Source: a bacterium (lineage in GTDB: Bacteria > Cyanobacteriota > Vampirovibrionia > Gastranaerophilales > Gastranaerophilaceae). Taken from it: a stretch of 55,987 bases of DNA. Shown piece after piece: positions 14,977-25,004 of this stretch (positions are counted from its first letter, which is position 1; each line of letters begins with the position of its first letter). The stretch lies in the NCBI GenBank assembly GCA_024408765.1, contig JAKSUR010000002.1:1-55987 (forward strand). Direction: 5' to 3'. The notes under the pieces are model-generated. The model was not told the DNA's origin. It ran no database searches and saw only the letters and a list, made by a program, of their open reading frames with translations. The position numbers and the translations under genes were made by a program.

Positions 14977-17454
14977 TTATTCTCTAAATGAAATTTCCGC
15001 AATATTCTTCTTTAAAACCGAACGAAGATTTGCCATTTGTGCCTCAATAGCTTCATCCGTGAGAGTTGCATTGCTATCTTGCATTTTTAATCTGAATGCA
15101 ACTGATTTAAAGCCATCCTGAACATGTTCACCTTCGTACAAGTCAAACACGTCACAGTCTTTAAAAATTTTGTTATCAATTCCCTTTTTAATCACTTTTT
15201 CTAAATCAGCCCAACTTAAATCTTTAGGAACAATTACAGCCAAATCACGCTGAACCTCAGGAAATTGCGGTAATTTTTTGTACCTTACAACACTTTCATT
15301 AACGGCTTCTGATAACATGTTTAAATCAAGTTTGAACAAAAAAGCCTCTTGATTCATTTTTAATTTGTTTTGCAACTCAGGATGAATTTCGCCATAATAA
15401 CCAATAATTTCAGGAGTTTTGCCAAGCATGGTTAAGACAGCTGTTTTATATGGATGCAGGCTTTTATGAGTATTTGCGAGTTCTGAATCTGCAAGAAGAG
15501 TAAATTTTATTCTTCTCATCAATCCAAATTCTTCCAAAACCTTATCAATAATCCCTTTAACTGTGTAAAAATCTACTTTACCCGTACATTGCCATAATGA
15601 TTTTTGAATATTACCCGTCAAAACACCTGCGAGAACTAAAGATTCTCTAACACCTGATGATTTTTCATCCGCCTCAGCAATTTTTAAATAAGTTCTGCCT
15701 ACTTCGTATCCCCAAAAATCTTTTTGCCCGTTATCATAATTATATTTCATGCAATTTAACATACTTGCAGCCATTGTTTGACGAAGCATTGCATAGTCCT
15801 CCGAAGCAGGATTTTCTACAAATACGGCATTTTCTTCGTCAAATGTCATATTAAATTGTTTTAACAACGGTTTTCCAATTAAAGATGAGGTTTGTATTTC
15901 GTTTAGTCCGCTCGCAAGCATAATTGAATGAACTTTTGTAATTATTCTTTCCATTGGAGAAATTTCTGCCGAGCTTGATTTGCTTGGTAATGTGGGTGTG
16001 ATTTTATTGTAACCGTTAATTCTTGCAATTTCCTCAATCAAATCACATTCTCTTGTTACATCACTTGCACGGAATGAAGGTACTTTAACCTTACAAGCCG
16101 CATCGTTTTTACCTGCAATTTCAAATCCGAGTTTTTCAAGTATATTAATGCATTTTTCCTGCTCAATTTCACATCCTAATAATCTCTTAATTTGTGCAAA
16201 TCGAAGAGTTATGTCAATAGTATCCGAACTATTATTTCCTGTTTTTACAACACCTTCAAATTTTGCATCGGCATATTTAATAAGTAAATCAACCGCTCTC
16301 AAAAGACCTTGGCTAACTGCTTCAATATCCACACCTCTTTCATACCTTGCAGAAGCCTCAGAACGATATCCGACACTCCTTTCGCTTCTTCTTGTTGTAG
16401 CAGACGGAAAAAACGCTCCTTCAAGTGCGAGATTTTTTGAGTTGCTATCAATTTCAGAATTTGCACCGCCAAAAACTCCGCCTAAACAAACAGGTGCTTC
16501 TTTTGTAGCAATCAGAACCGAATCTTTTGTAAGAGTTCTTTCAACTTCATCAATAGTAACTATTTTTTCATCTTCTTCCGCTCTTCTTACACACAAATAT
16601 CCGTTTAATTTGTCATAATCAAACGCATGCAGAGGAGTCCCATATTCAAGCATAACATAATTCGTAATATCAACAACATTATTTATTGCTCTCATTCCAG
16701 ATGCTTCAAGACGTTTTTGCATCCAGTCGGGAGAAGATTTAATAGTTATATCTTTTAAAATCGCTACCGAATAATATTTACATACGTCACTGTCTTTTAT
16801 TTCAACTTCAAAATCAGGTTTGTTTTCTTCTTTTGATAATATTTGAGGAGTTTTCATAGGTCTGTCAAACAATGCAGATAATTCTCTTGCTATACCTATT
16901 ACAGACATTTGATCGCCACGATTAGCTGTTGGTGCGGTATGTATAATGTAATCTTTTTCAAATCCTAAAACATTTTCTACATCCACTCCAAGTCCCACAT
17001 TCGGGAAAATACTGTTTAAAATCAATATACCGTCTTCTTCCTGATAATTTCTCTCCGAAACACCAAGTTCATCATCGGAACAAAGCATTCCTTGTGATTC
17101 AACACCTCTAATTACGGCAGGCGTAAGTTCAAACTGTTCGCCTGTTTTTCTGTCCAAAACTTTACTTCCTACAGAAGCATAAGGAATAACTTGTCCTACC
17201 TCTATATTCTGTGCACCGCAAACAACCGTTTTTAAACCCGAACCTGTATCAACCGTAACAAGGTGCAATCTGTCAGAATTCGGATGTGCATCTATTTTTA
17301 TAATTTTTGCCGTAATTATATTTGTAAATTTTGGCTTTACTTCTTCAACTTCTTCGACTTCAAGACCGCTCATAGTAAGTTCGTGTGCTATTTGTGCGAC
17401 CTCAATATCGCTTAAATCAACTAATTCGTTTAACCAATTTAAAGAAACCTGCAT
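14977..17454 (-). CDS. pheT: Phenylalanyl-tRNA synthetase beta subunit
   Basis: The 825-residue length fits bacterial PheT. The order of domains is visible: the N-terminal B1 part with MQVSLNWLNELVDLSDIEV; an inserted EMAP-type tRNA-binding domain at about 40-150 with IDAHPNSDRLHLVTVDTG; B3/B4 editing domain with RREDE-like charged stretches and NNVVDITNYVMLEYG; B5; the catalytic-like core; and a C-terminal ferredoxin-fold anticodon-binding domain starting FPEVQRDLAVIV. It charges tRNA-Phe together with PheS, whose gene is not in the window. RBS AGAGAGG precedes the ATG. Confidence 0.96.
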   Translation of the reverse strand: MQVSLNWLNELVDLSDIEVAQIAHELTMSGLEVEEVEEVKPKFTNIITAKIIKIDAHPNSDRLHLVTVDTGSGLKTVVCGAQNIEVGQVIPYASVGSKVLDRKTGEQFELTPAVIRGVESQGMLCSDDELGVSERNYQEEDGILILNSIFPNVGLGVDVENVLGFEKDYIIHTAPTANRGDQMSVIGIARELSALFDRPMKTPQILSKEENKPDFEVEIKDSDVCKYYSVAILKDITIKSSPDWMQKRLEASGMRAINNVVDITNYVMLEYGTPLHAFDYDKLNGYLCVRRAEEDEKIVTIDEVERTLTKDSVLIATKEAPVCLGGVFGGANSEIDSNSKNLALEGAFFPSATTRRSERSVGYRSEASARYERGVDIEAVSQGLLRAVDLLIKYADAKFEGVVKTGNNSSDTIDITLRFAQIKRLLGCEIEQEKCINILEKLGFEIAGKNDAACKVKVPSFRASDVTRECDLIEEIARINGYNKITPTLPSKSSSAEISPMERIITKVHSIMLASGLNEIQTSSLIGKPLLKQFNMTFDEENAVFVENPASEDYAMLRQTMAASMLNCMKYNYDNGQKDFWGYEVGRTYLKIAEADEKSSGVRESLVLAGVLTGNIQKSLWQCTGKVDFYTVKGIIDKVLEEFGLMRRIKFTLLADSELANTHKSLHPYKTAVLTMLGKTPEIIGYYGEIHPELQNKLKMNQEAFLFKLDLNMLSEAVNESVVRYKKLPQFPEVQRDLAVIVPKDLSWADLEKVIKKGIDNKIFKDCDVFDLYEGEHVQDGFKSVAFRLKMQDSNATLTDEAIEAQMANLRSVLKKNIAEISFRE

Positions 17455-17507
17455 AATAATTTACCTCTCTTTTGTAAACCATTATACAATAAAAATTATT
17501 TTAATAT

Positions 17508-18554
17508 TTATTTATCCTTTTTTGTAAGTACACTTCTGATACTTAACCCAATCATTATTAATAAAAGAACCGCAATATATACAAAATAGTGTTTTATTGC
17601 TCCCGTAAAGTATGTTGCAACCGCACCGCCTACTATCGCAACAGATGTAAGTATCGCTACCGTTATTTTTTGAGAGAATCCTGCTTTTAAAAGTTTATGA
17701 TGAATATGCTCGGCATCGGCTACAAATGGCGATTTACCCTTTAATATTCTTCTTAAACTGGAATAAGTTATGTCCATAATGGGAACGGCCAAAACCATAA
17801 ACGGAAGCAATATTGCCAATGTTGCACCTTTCATAACGCCTGCAATCGAAAGCGTTGCCAGCAAAAATCCCGAAAATAACGCACCTGAATCACCCATAAA
17901 TATTTTTGCCGGATTAAAGTTGTAAGTCAAAAATGCAAGCATAGAACCTGCAAGAATAAAACCGATTAATGCCGTAATCGGCTGTGCAGGGGTAATAGAA
18001 ACTGCAATAAGCGCCAGAGTAATTGAATTTACAGTAATTACAGAACCTGCAAGTCCGTCAACGCCGTCAATAAAATTAACCGCATTTGAAATTCCGACTA
18101 TCCAAAGAACTGTAATCGGATATGAAAAAATTCCGAGTTGAAAAGGGTTACCGCCAAAGGGATTGAAGATTGTATCAATTTTTACTCCCAATAAATAAAC
18201 AATCGTTGCGATAGAAAGCTGTATCAATAATTTGAATTTTGCATCAAGATTATAAACATCATCAATTAATCCGAGTAAAAACATTAAAGAACCGCCGAGC
18301 AGTATTCCTGAAAGTAAACTCCCATAAGGATAATAACTCAACAGAACCAAGCAAAGGAAGGTAAGCATTGTGCTTGACCAAATTGCTATTCCGCCAAGCC
18401 TCGATATCGGATTTTTGTGTATTTTCCTTTCATTAGGTATATCCACCAAGCCTTCTTTTTGAGAAAACTCAATTACAAAAGGCACTATAAATACTCCGAT
18501 TAAATAAGAAATAAATGCACCGATAATATGGGCTTGTGTAAGTTTTACAATCAC
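17508..18554 (-). CDS. Undecaprenyl-phosphate GlcNAc-1-phosphate transferase-like (WecA/TagO group)
   Basis: The 348-residue polytopic membrane protein has about 10-11 hydrophobic segments. Glycosyltransferase-4 signatures are present: GLIDDVYNLDAKFK, the catalytic NFIDGVDGLAG, and FMGDSGALFSGF. The loop VADAEHIHHKL matches the WecA/TagO type (HIHH) rather than MraY. It transfers a sugar-1-phosphate to undecaprenyl phosphate at the inner membrane, the first step of an O-antigen, teichoic-acid-like or capsule pathway. The exact sugar cannot be told. It follows glyA by 23 bases on the same strand. Confidence 0.88.
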   Translation of the reverse strand: MIVKLTQAHIIGAFISYLIGVFIVPFVIEFSQKEGLVDIPNERKIHKNPISRLGGIAIWSSTMLTFLCLVLLSYYPYGSLLSGILLGGSLMFLLGLIDDVYNLDAKFKLLIQLSIATIVYLLGVKIDTIFNPFGGNPFQLGIFSYPITVLWIVGISNAVNFIDGVDGLAGSVITVNSITLALIAVSITPAQPITALIGFILAGSMLAFLTYNFNPAKIFMGDSGALFSGFLLATLSIAGVMKGATLAILLPFMVLAVPIMDITYSSLRRILKGKSPFVADAEHIHHKLLKAGFSQKITVAILTSVAIVGGAVATYFTGAIKHYFVYIAVLLLIMIGLSIRSVLTKKDK

Positions 18555-18577
18555 CGTTTAAAATCCTTTCCAATACA

Positions 18578-19813
18578 TTAATACAGAGGATGAGCTTTAC
18601 ATAATTTTAAAGCATCCGCTCTTAATTTTACAAGAACTTCATCATTGTCCGAATTTTTAATTGCCTCTGCTATTATTCTTGCAACTTCTTTCATATCATC
18701 TTCTTTAAATCCTCTTGTCGTCATAGCTGGAGTTCCCAAGCGAATACCGCTTGTAACAAAAGGACTCTGCGGATCATTCGGAACAGTGTTTTTATTGGCA
18801 GTAATACCGACTCTTTCCAGAACATTTGCCATATCTTTACCTGTTTTACCTGTTTTTCTAAGGTCAAGAGTCATAAGATGGTTTTCAGTCATACCGCCAA
18901 CTATATCTAATCCGTTATCCATAAGTCCTTGTGCAAGAGCTTTTGCATTTTTAACAATTTGTTTTGCATATTCTTTAAATTCAGGTGACATTGCTTCTTT
19001 TAGAGCTACTGCTTTACCTGCAATAATATGCTCCAAAGGTCCTCCCTGACATCCTGGGAAAACAGCTTTATCCAATTGCTGAGCCAAATTTTCATCACAC
19101 ATAATTATACCTCCGCGAGGCCCACGCAAAGTTTTGTGAGTCGTAGTTGTAACAAAATGTGCATAACCTGCCGGTGACGGATGAACTCCGCCTGCTATAA
19201 GCCCGGCAATATGTGCAATATCCGCCAAAAGATATGCACCGACCTCATCAGCAATTTCTCTAAACCTTTTAAAATCAATGATTTTAGAATAGTTACTTGC
19301 ACCGCAAATTATCAATTTTGGCTTATGTTCAAGTGCCATTTTACGAACATCATCATAATCTATGTTACCGTTTTCATCTACACCATAGCTTTTTACATCA
19401 AAGAAAAGTCCGGAAAAATTAACGGGCGAGCCATGGCTTAAATGTCCTCCGTTTGACAAATCCATACCTAAAACCTTATCACCGCATTTTAAAACTGACA
19501 TAAACACAGCCATATTTGCCTGCGCTCCCGAATGTGGCTGTACATTTGCATGCTCCATTTTAAAAAGCTCACATGCACGTTTTTGTGCAAGTTCCTCCAC
19601 TTTATCGATTGCTTCACATCCGTTATAATAACGCTTGTGCGGTTTTCCCTCCGCATATTTATTTGTCAAAATTGTACCGCAGGCTTCCATTACCGCAAGA
19701 GAAGTAAAATTTTCGCTCGCAATAAGTTCTATATTGGCTTGTTGACGTTGTAATTCCTCTTCAATATATCCCGCCAACTCGGAATCAACCGCTTTTAATT
19801 TGTCTAAATTCAT
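18578..19813 (-). CDS. glyA: Serine hydroxymethyltransferase
   Basis: The 411-residue PLP enzyme matches GlyA throughout. It has [11 protein letters not shown] near the N-terminus, [13 protein letters not shown], the HSGAQAN motif and the PLP lysine in [14 protein letters not shown] at about residue 225. It interconverts serine and glycine with tetrahydrofolate, feeding one-carbon metabolism. AGGAGAG lies upstream of the ATG. The long gap upstream (to nrdD, divergent) must hold its promoter on the minus strand. Confidence 0.97.
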   Translation of the reverse strand: MNLDKLKAVDSELAGYIEEELQRQQANIELIASENFTSLAVMEACGTILTNKYAEGKPHKRYYNGCEAIDKVEELAQKRACELFKMEHANVQPHSGAQANMAVFMSVLKCGDKVLGMDLSNGGHLSHGSPVNFSGLFFDVKSYGVDENGNIDYDDVRKMALEHKPKLIICGASNYSKIIDFKRFREIADEVGAYLLADIAHIAGLIAGGVHPSPAGYAHFVTTTTHKTLRGPRGGIIMCDENLAQQLDKAVFPGCQGGPLEHIIAGKAVALKEAMSPEFKEYAKQIVKNAKALAQGLMDNGLDIVGGMTENHLMTLDLRKTGKTGKDMANVLERVGITANKNTVPNDPQSPFVTSGIRLGTPAMTTRGFKEDDMKEVARIIAEAIKNSDNDEVLVKLRADALKLCKAHPLY

Positions 19814-20260
19814 TTCACAACTCTCCTTATCTTATATATCATCTAATTGTAATTATATGTAAAAATTACTTCGGTGCAAAATAGTAAACAATCGTTAATA
19901 TTTTTATTTAAAAATTTTCAGGCATGCCAAAATCTTATGATTGTTTTTTTATAATTTAGTATCACTTTTACAATCAACAAATGTTTCAAATTTTGTCAAG
20001 GAATTTAACAAAATTTTTTACTAAAAAAATTTTACAATTTTAACAATGTTGCGAAGTGTAAACATATTGATTTTACTGCTGTTTACGGTTTATTAAGGTA
20101 TGTAAAATTTTTGATAAGTTTTTTTGTTTGGTTTATCATAATTTCATAGGATTAATTTTGGGGTATAGAATGTTATCCTGTTAATAGAGGATAGCTATAG
20201 TTTGTAAAAAGAAATATAGTAGCTAACCCTGCAATGTGTGATTAGGAGGTTTAAGGGTCA
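19814..20260. other. 447-base divergent intergenic region between glyA and nrdD
   Basis: No coding frame. It is extremely AT-rich with many A/T runs. It holds a good sigma-70-like promoter for nrdD at 20111-20139 and a 110-base nrdD leader. The leader can form an imperfect stem (AGCTATA with TATAGTAGCT, about 20188-20226). I searched for an NrdR box pair and did not see a convincing one. Confidence 0.55.
20111..20139 (+). promoter_or_regulatory. Candidate nrdD promoter
   Basis: TTGATA (20111-20116) and TATCAT (20134-20139) are separated by exactly 17 bases, pointing to transcription from about 20146 and a leader of roughly 115 bases before nrdD. Confidence 0.55.
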
Positions 20261-22546
20261 ATGCAGAATAGTTTGAACAAAGAAGGAACAGTAGTAGAAT
20301 TTTCATCTAAATCAACAAGTGAGTCAAAAAGCGGAGCATCAATTCCGAACGATTTGATTTCACACTCCAGACCAAACTTGTCTGAAGTGTCACAATTAAT
20401 ACAAGATAAAACTTTAACCTCAAGTACAATATATGTAATTAAGAAAGATGGTACAAAAGAAACCTTTGATAATAAAAAAATTATTAATGCTGTTTCAAAA
20501 TCTGCTGCAAGAGCTTTAATAAAATTTACGGATGAGGACTTGAAAAATATATGCGACTTCGTAAATAATAATATTGTAAGGATGAATAAGCAAGAAGTTT
20601 CGATTGCCGATATGCATAATCTTGTTGAAAGCGCCTTAGAACATTTATACCCACAAGTCGCAAGCAGTTACAGAAATTACAGAAACTACAAACAGGATTT
20701 CGTACACATGTTAGACAAAGTTTATCAAGAATCTCAAAGAATTATGTACATTGGTGACAAAGAAAATTCAAATGCGGATTCAACATTAGTATCAACCAAG
20801 CGTTCTTTGATTTTTAATGAATTAAACAAAGAATTGTATAAAAAATTCTTCTTAAATGTTGATGAATTGCAAGCTATTAGAGATGGATATATCTATATTC
20901 ACGATATGTCAGCAAGACGTGACACAATGAACTGTTGTTTATTTGATGTAAAAACAGTTCTTGAAGGCGGATTTGAAATGGGTAACATCTGGTACAATGA
21001 ACCCAAATCTCTTGATGTTGCCTTTGATGTAATAGGTGATATTGTTATGGCGGCAGCAAGCCAACAATATGGCGGTTTTACTGTTGCAGAAGTTGATAAA
21101 CTGCTCGCACCTTATGCTGAAAAAACATTCAAAAGACAAAATGAAAAATATTTATGCTTAGGTCTGGACTTTGAAAAAGCAAGAGAGGCTGCTATTGAAG
21201 ATGTCAGAAAAGATTATGAACAAGGTTTCCAAGGTTGGGAATACAAGTTCAACACCGTTGCATCTTCAAGAGGTGATTATCCGTTCATTACCGTAACCGC
21301 CGGTTTAGGTACGGAATTTTATGAAAAAATGGCTACAATCGCTATGCTTAAAGTTCACATGAACGGTCAAGGAAAGAAGGATAACAAAAAACCTACATTA
21401 TTCCCCAAAATCGTATTTTTATACGATAAAAACATCCATGGTGAAGGTAAAATTAACTACGATGTGTTTGAAGCAGGTATTGAATGTTCAAAAAGAACAA
21501 TGTATCCGGACTGGTTATCTTTATCAGGCGAGGGTTATGTAGCTTCAATGTACCAAAAGTACGGAAGAGTAATTTCTCCAATGGGTTGCAGAGCATTTTT
21601 ATCACCTTGGTTTGAAAGAGGCGGTATGGAACCGGCTGATGAAAACGACAAACCGATTTTTGTCGGGCGTTTTAACATTGGTGCAATAAGTTTACACTTA
21701 CCTATGATTTATGCTAAAGCAAAAAAAGAAAGCAAAGATTTTTATGAAGTTCTTGATTACTATATGGAGTTAATAAGACAGCTTCATATAAGAACTTATG
21801 AATACTTAGGTGAAATGAAAGCTTCAATTAATCCTCTTGCATATTGTGAAGGCGGATTCTATGGCGGACATTTGGGAATTCACGATAAAATTAAACCGTT
21901 GTTGAAATATGCAACTGCTTCATTTGGTATAACGGCATTAAACGAATTGCAAGAACTTCATAACGGCAAATCTCTTGTTGAGGACGGACAATTTGCAATT
22001 GAAGTTATGGAGCATATCAACAAAAAAGTCGCAGAATTTAAAAAAGAGGACGGATGGTTATATGCACTATACGGAACTCCTGCCGAAAATCTTTGCGGTT
22101 TACAAGTTCAACAATTCAGAAAAAAATATGGAATTGTTGAAAATGTTTCAGATAAACCTTATGTTTCAAATTCTTTCCACTGCCATGTTACGGAAAAAAT
22201 AACTCCTATTGAAAAACAGGATTGTGAAAAAAGATTTTGGGATTTAATGAATGGCGGGAAAATCCAATATGTAAAATATCCGTTGGATTATAATACCGAT
22301 GCTGTAAAAACCTTGGTACTTCGTGCAATGGAAATGGGCTTTTACGAAGGAGTAAATCTTTCACTTTCATATTGTGATGATTGCGGTCATCAGGAATTAA
22401 ATATGGATGTATGTCCAAAATGCGGAAGTCGTAATCTTACTAAGATTGACCGTATGAACGGGTATCTCTCTTATTCAAGAGTTAAAGGAGATTCCAGATT
22501 GGCTGATCATAAAATGGAAGAAATAAACGACAGAGTGTCTATGTAA
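20261..22546 (+). CDS. nrdD: Anaerobic ribonucleoside-triphosphate reductase
   Basis: The 761-residue class III reductase has an ATP-cone at about residues 60-150 (VIKKDGTKETFDNKKI). The glycyl-radical barrel with RRDTMNCCLFD follows. The C-terminal zinc site is formed by C705, C708, C718 and C721. The radical-bearing glycine is G734 in MNGYLS. It reduces ribonucleotides to deoxyribonucleotides in the absence of oxygen. The radical-SAM activase NrdG is not next to it, which is unusual; it must be encoded elsewhere. TAGGAGG precedes the ATG. It is followed by a strong terminator, so it is monocistronic. Confidence 0.96.
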   Translation: MQNSLNKEGTVVEFSSKSTSESKSGASIPNDLISHSRPNLSEVSQLIQDKTLTSSTIYVIKKDGTKETFDNKKIINAVSKSAARALIKFTDEDLKNICDFVNNNIVRMNKQEVSIADMHNLVESALEHLYPQVASSYRNYRNYKQDFVHMLDKVYQESQRIMYIGDKENSNADSTLVSTKRSLIFNELNKELYKKFFLNVDELQAIRDGYIYIHDMSARRDTMNCCLFDVKTVLEGGFEMGNIWYNEPKSLDVAFDVIGDIVMAAASQQYGGFTVAEVDKLLAPYAEKTFKRQNEKYLCLGLDFEKAREAAIEDVRKDYEQGFQGWEYKFNTVASSRGDYPFITVTAGLGTEFYEKMATIAMLKVHMNGQGKKDNKKPTLFPKIVFLYDKNIHGEGKINYDVFEAGIECSKRTMYPDWLSLSGEGYVASMYQKYGRVISPMGCRAFLSPWFERGGMEPADENDKPIFVGRFNIGAISLHLPMIYAKAKKESKDFYEVLDYYMELIRQLHIRTYEYLGEMKASINPLAYCEGGFYGGHLGIHDKIKPLLKYATASFGITALNELQELHNGKSLVEDGQFAIEVMEHINKKVAEFKKEDGWLYALYGTPAENLCGLQVQQFRKKYGIVENVSDKPYVSNSFHCHVTEKITPIEKQDCEKRFWDLMNGGKIQYVKYPLDYNTDAVKTLVLRAMEMGFYEGVNLSLSYCDDCGHQELNMDVCPKCGSRNLTKIDRMNGYLSYSRVKGDSRLADHKMEEINDRVSM

Positions 22547-22570
22547 TAAAAATTTCAAATATAAATATAA

Positions 22571-22600
22571 AAACCACCCGATTGGCTCGGGTGGTTTTTT
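22571..22600 (+). terminator. nrdD terminator
   Basis: AAACCACCCG-ATTGGCT-CGGGTGGTTT with a T-run: a 10-bp GC-rich stem 25 bases after the nrdD stop. Confidence 0.92.
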
Positions 22601-22654
22601 ATTGAAAAAGATAATAAAACACGTTATAATTTGCACAAAATTGAGGAGTCAAAT

Positions 22655-23257
22655 ATGGATACACAAGCTTTGTTTAAAATCGGTTGCGGATTATATGTTT
22701 TAACAGCTAATGAAAACAATAAAGATAACGGATGCATAGTAAACTCCGTTATTCAGGTAACGTCTAATCCTTGTATGGTTGCAGTTGGAGTTAATAAACA
22801 AAATTATACTGCTGAAATGATTTCAAGAACACGCAAATTTAATATTTCTACAATTGCAGAAGGTGCAAATTTTGAATTATTTAAGCATTTTGGATTTCAA
22901 AGCGGAAGAACAGTCAATAAATTTGAAACATTTAATGACACAAAACGCTCAAACAACGGAGTTTTGTACATAACGCAAAATACAAATTCATATATGTCAG
23001 CCTATGTACAGCAAGAAATTGACCTTGAAACACATATTATGTTTGTAGGACAACTTGTTGAAGCGGAGTGTTTATCGGATTTACCAACTGTTACGTATGA
23101 TTATTATCAAAAAAATATAAAACCAAAGCCTGAAAACACCAAGAAAAGGGGTTGGAGATGTAAGGTTTGCGGATATATTTATGAAGGTGAAGATTTGCCT
23201 GCTGATTATATATGCCCGTTGTGTAAACACGGTGCTTCTGATTTTGAGAAAATATAA
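22655..23257 (+). CDS. Flavin reductase-rubredoxin fusion (high-molecular-weight rubredoxin type)
   Basis: The protein is 200 residues from ATG 22655, which has TGAGGAG 6 bases upstream; an upstream in-frame TTG lacks this. The first 155 residues form a FMN-binding flavin reductase domain (IGCGLYVLTAN, NSVIQVTSNPCMVAVGV). The C-terminal 40 residues are a rubredoxin-like iron site with CKVCGYIY and ICPLCKHG. The combination matches Hrb of anaerobes, an NAD(P)H:rubredoxin unit that passes electrons to flavodiiron proteins for O2 or NO detoxification. No flavodiiron gene is near. An oxygen-protection role is inferred. Confidence 0.88.
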   Translation: MDTQALFKIGCGLYVLTANENNKDNGCIVNSVIQVTSNPCMVAVGVNKQNYTAEMISRTRKFNISTIAEGANFELFKHFGFQSGRTVNKFETFNDTKRSNNGVLYITQNTNSYMSAYVQQEIDLETHIMFVGQLVEAECLSDLPTVTYDYYQKNIKPKPENTKKRGWRCKVCGYIYEGEDLPADYICPLCKHGASDFEKI

Positions 23258-23315
23258 CCGCCGACATAGAAAAGTAAAAATTTGCATTTTGCTTATACGA
23301 AAAGATATAACGGGG

Positions 23316-23344
23316 TTGAAATTGGTATAAACATGCTTTATACT
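23316..23344 (+). promoter_or_regulatory. ssrA promoter
   Basis: TTGAAA (23316-23321), 17 bases, TATACT (23339-23344). It predicts a start near 23351 and a 36-base 5' precursor removed to give the mature tmRNA end. Confidence 0.75.
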
Positions 23345-23386
23345 GTGTATGCGAACATTGAAATAAATGAGCGATAATAATTGTAT

Positions 23387-23780
23387 GGGGATGTACCGGT
23401 TTCGACATTGCGATTGGTAGATTCGGATTGCGTGTCCGGGAGCTGTTCCCGGTTAGAAACGAGCAAATTAAAATAAACGACAATAAAGTTGTTTCTATGG
23501 CTGATTATAGAGCTAGAAAGCTCGCTGCTTAATAATCGCAGTTTAGCCCATTCTTCCTGACCAGCTTGCCGTTGGGGTAAGAATGACCGTATGCAAGACG
23601 CAGTACGCAAATGATGGTATGCGTATCAAGTTTACCATTGGAGGTTAGGCTTCCGCAAAAAGTCTTTGGTTTGGCTCAGGTTTTGTAACTTTCCTTGTTA
23701 AATCGAGATAATAAGTTGCTACACTCGTAGATATCAGTTTTTATCCGTTATGGACAGGGGTTCGACTCCCCTCATCTCCA
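23387..23780 (+). ncRNA. ssrA: tmRNA (one-piece)
   Basis: The 5' end GGGGATG pairs with CATCTCC before discriminator A at 23780. The tRNA-like domain includes ACCGGTTTCGAC and a T arm GGGGTTCGACTCCCC. CCA is not encoded. The tag frame ends with two stops (TAATAA) at 23530-23535 and reads (I)NDNKVVSMADYRARKLAA, with the classic LAA degron. The open frame places the resume codon at ATA (23473-23475, mature nt 87-89) or the following AAC. The E. coli GCA is at 90-92, so the position fits but the codon is unusual. A pseudoknot stem CCGGGA/TCCCGG precedes the tag. With smpB at 31924 it rescues stalled ribosomes. Confidence 0.96.
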
Positions 23781-23820
23781 AATAAAGAAGGAAGTAACAT
23801 TTGTTACTTCCTTCTTTATT
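23781..23820. terminator. ssrA terminator
   Basis: A perfect 19-bp inverted repeat with a 2-base loop, AATAAAGAAGGAAGTAACA and its complement, starting directly after the tmRNA 3' end and ending in CTTTATT. Confidence 0.88.
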
Positions 23821-23961
23821 ATTTCATTTTTTGTTGGGCTAAAAGCCCAACCTACGTACTGGCAGTTTGAAAAATTTGAACATAGAAATTGAGAATTATT
23901 TTGGTGCAAAAAATTGCCCCTGCTCCTGGCAAAAAATATTTTTATAGGTTTTATATTATAT

Positions 23962-24954
23962 ATGAAAATATCGCCAATATATTTTAATTCAAATAACACC
24001 AAATTTTGCGGTAAGCAATGTTATTCAACTGAAAAATGGATAGAACTCAGGGATATGGTGACACGCCCACATAAGTATGGAATCGAAGGAGTTGTAACAT
24101 TAAGCGATTACATTCCATCTTTTAACAAAGCGCACTTTGAATATTCGGATTATAAGTCATTATCTCCGAAAGAAAGGCTGATAATTGATATATTAAATAA
24201 AAAAAGAGCGGATTTAAAAAACGATTGGGATTACAGAAATGACCTGAGTATAAAAAAGGATGCGCAAAGGATATTTACATTAGCTTCAAATATAAAAGAG
24301 TTTTTTGATGATAAATATAAAAATGGTTATAAACTCGTAGGCATAGGTAATTCACCTGCACCAATTGTGGAAACTATGCAATTGTTGGGAGCAGATGCGG
24401 TAACGCTGCCTTTTTCAAAAGTACTGATAGAAGAATCTCTATGTCGTGAATTTCCTTATGAGCGTTGGGCACCGGATGGATCCCGCGAAGATATGTATCG
24501 GAATATTGGACATTGGGGAAAATGCAGTGCTAAGGATTGGGAAGAGTATTTTAAATATTATGGTGTTGAAAAAGATTTTTGCAAAAAAACAGGAAAGGCC
24601 TTACTATTTACAGACTATGTTGCTGAAGGCTGGACTCAAAGATATTTGGAATCAATCTTGAAGGGTATAGGTTTTGATAAAAATTACGAATTTATAAGAA
24701 CAGAATGCCTGTTGCCATCTGATATAAGATTTATTCGTGGTTGGAATTTGGGCTATAATTTGGGTAATTGTCTTGATAACAGTAAATTTAAATGTTATGC
24801 GAAAATGGAATCACCTAAACATCATTATAGAGAAGTTGATATCATTAAACATCCCGAATACATACCGTCTTTACCCGAAGGAAATGAATCAAAACTTTTT
24901 CGCTGTGCTTTGTATGATTTGATAGCAAAAAATAGGGATTTTACGATTTTATAA
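23962..24954 (+). CDS. Unknown protein with phosphoribosyltransferase-like motif (paralogue of 27018-27935)
   Basis: The protein is 330 residues from ATG 23962; upstream codons lack any ribosome site. The core has LVGIGNSPAPIVETMQLLG followed by LPFSKV and then ALLFTDYVAEGWTQ. The strand-D-Y-x3-G-x-T pattern resembles, but is one residue shorter than, the PRPP-binding loop of type I phosphoribosyltransferases. The same motif order occurs in the minus-strand gene 3 kb to the right. The N-terminus (residues 1-20) is Asn/Ser rich with KFCG, like the F-[KRC]-[GA] N-terminal motif of other unknown proteins here. Function is unknown; the fold is an inference. A bidirectional terminator follows at 24967. 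Confidence 0.65.
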   Translation: MKISPIYFNSNNTKFCGKQCYSTEKWIELRDMVTRPHKYGIEGVVTLSDYIPSFNKAHFEYSDYKSLSPKERLIIDILNKKRADLKNDWDYRNDLSIKKDAQRIFTLASNIKEFFDDKYKNGYKLVGIGNSPAPIVETMQLLGADAVTLPFSKVLIEESLCREFPYERWAPDGSREDMYRNIGHWGKCSAKDWEEYFKYYGVEKDFCKKTGKALLFTDYVAEGWTQRYLESILKGIGFDKNYEFIRTECLLPSDIRFIRGWNLGYNLGNCLDNSKFKCYAKMESPKHHYREVDIIKHPEYIPSLPEGNESKLFRCALYDLIAKNRDFTIL

Positions 24955-24966
24955 ATTCAATGCAAT

Positions 24967-24997
24967 AAAAAAAGACCACGTACTCGTAGTCTTTTTT
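24967..24997. terminator. Bidirectional terminator
   Basis: AAAAAAGAC-C-ACG-TACT-CGT-A-GTCTTTTTT. It ends the plus-strand gene at 24954. On the minus strand it directly follows a tRNA-like 3' end (25005-25020). Confidence 0.8.
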
Positions 24998-25004
24998 AAA
25001 ATTT

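Noticed and set aside
19840-20260. Riboswitch or NrdR boxes upstream of nrdD
   Set aside because: No conserved cobalamin-type box and no pair of NrdR-like sites at proper spacing were found; only a promoter and a weak stem are supported.
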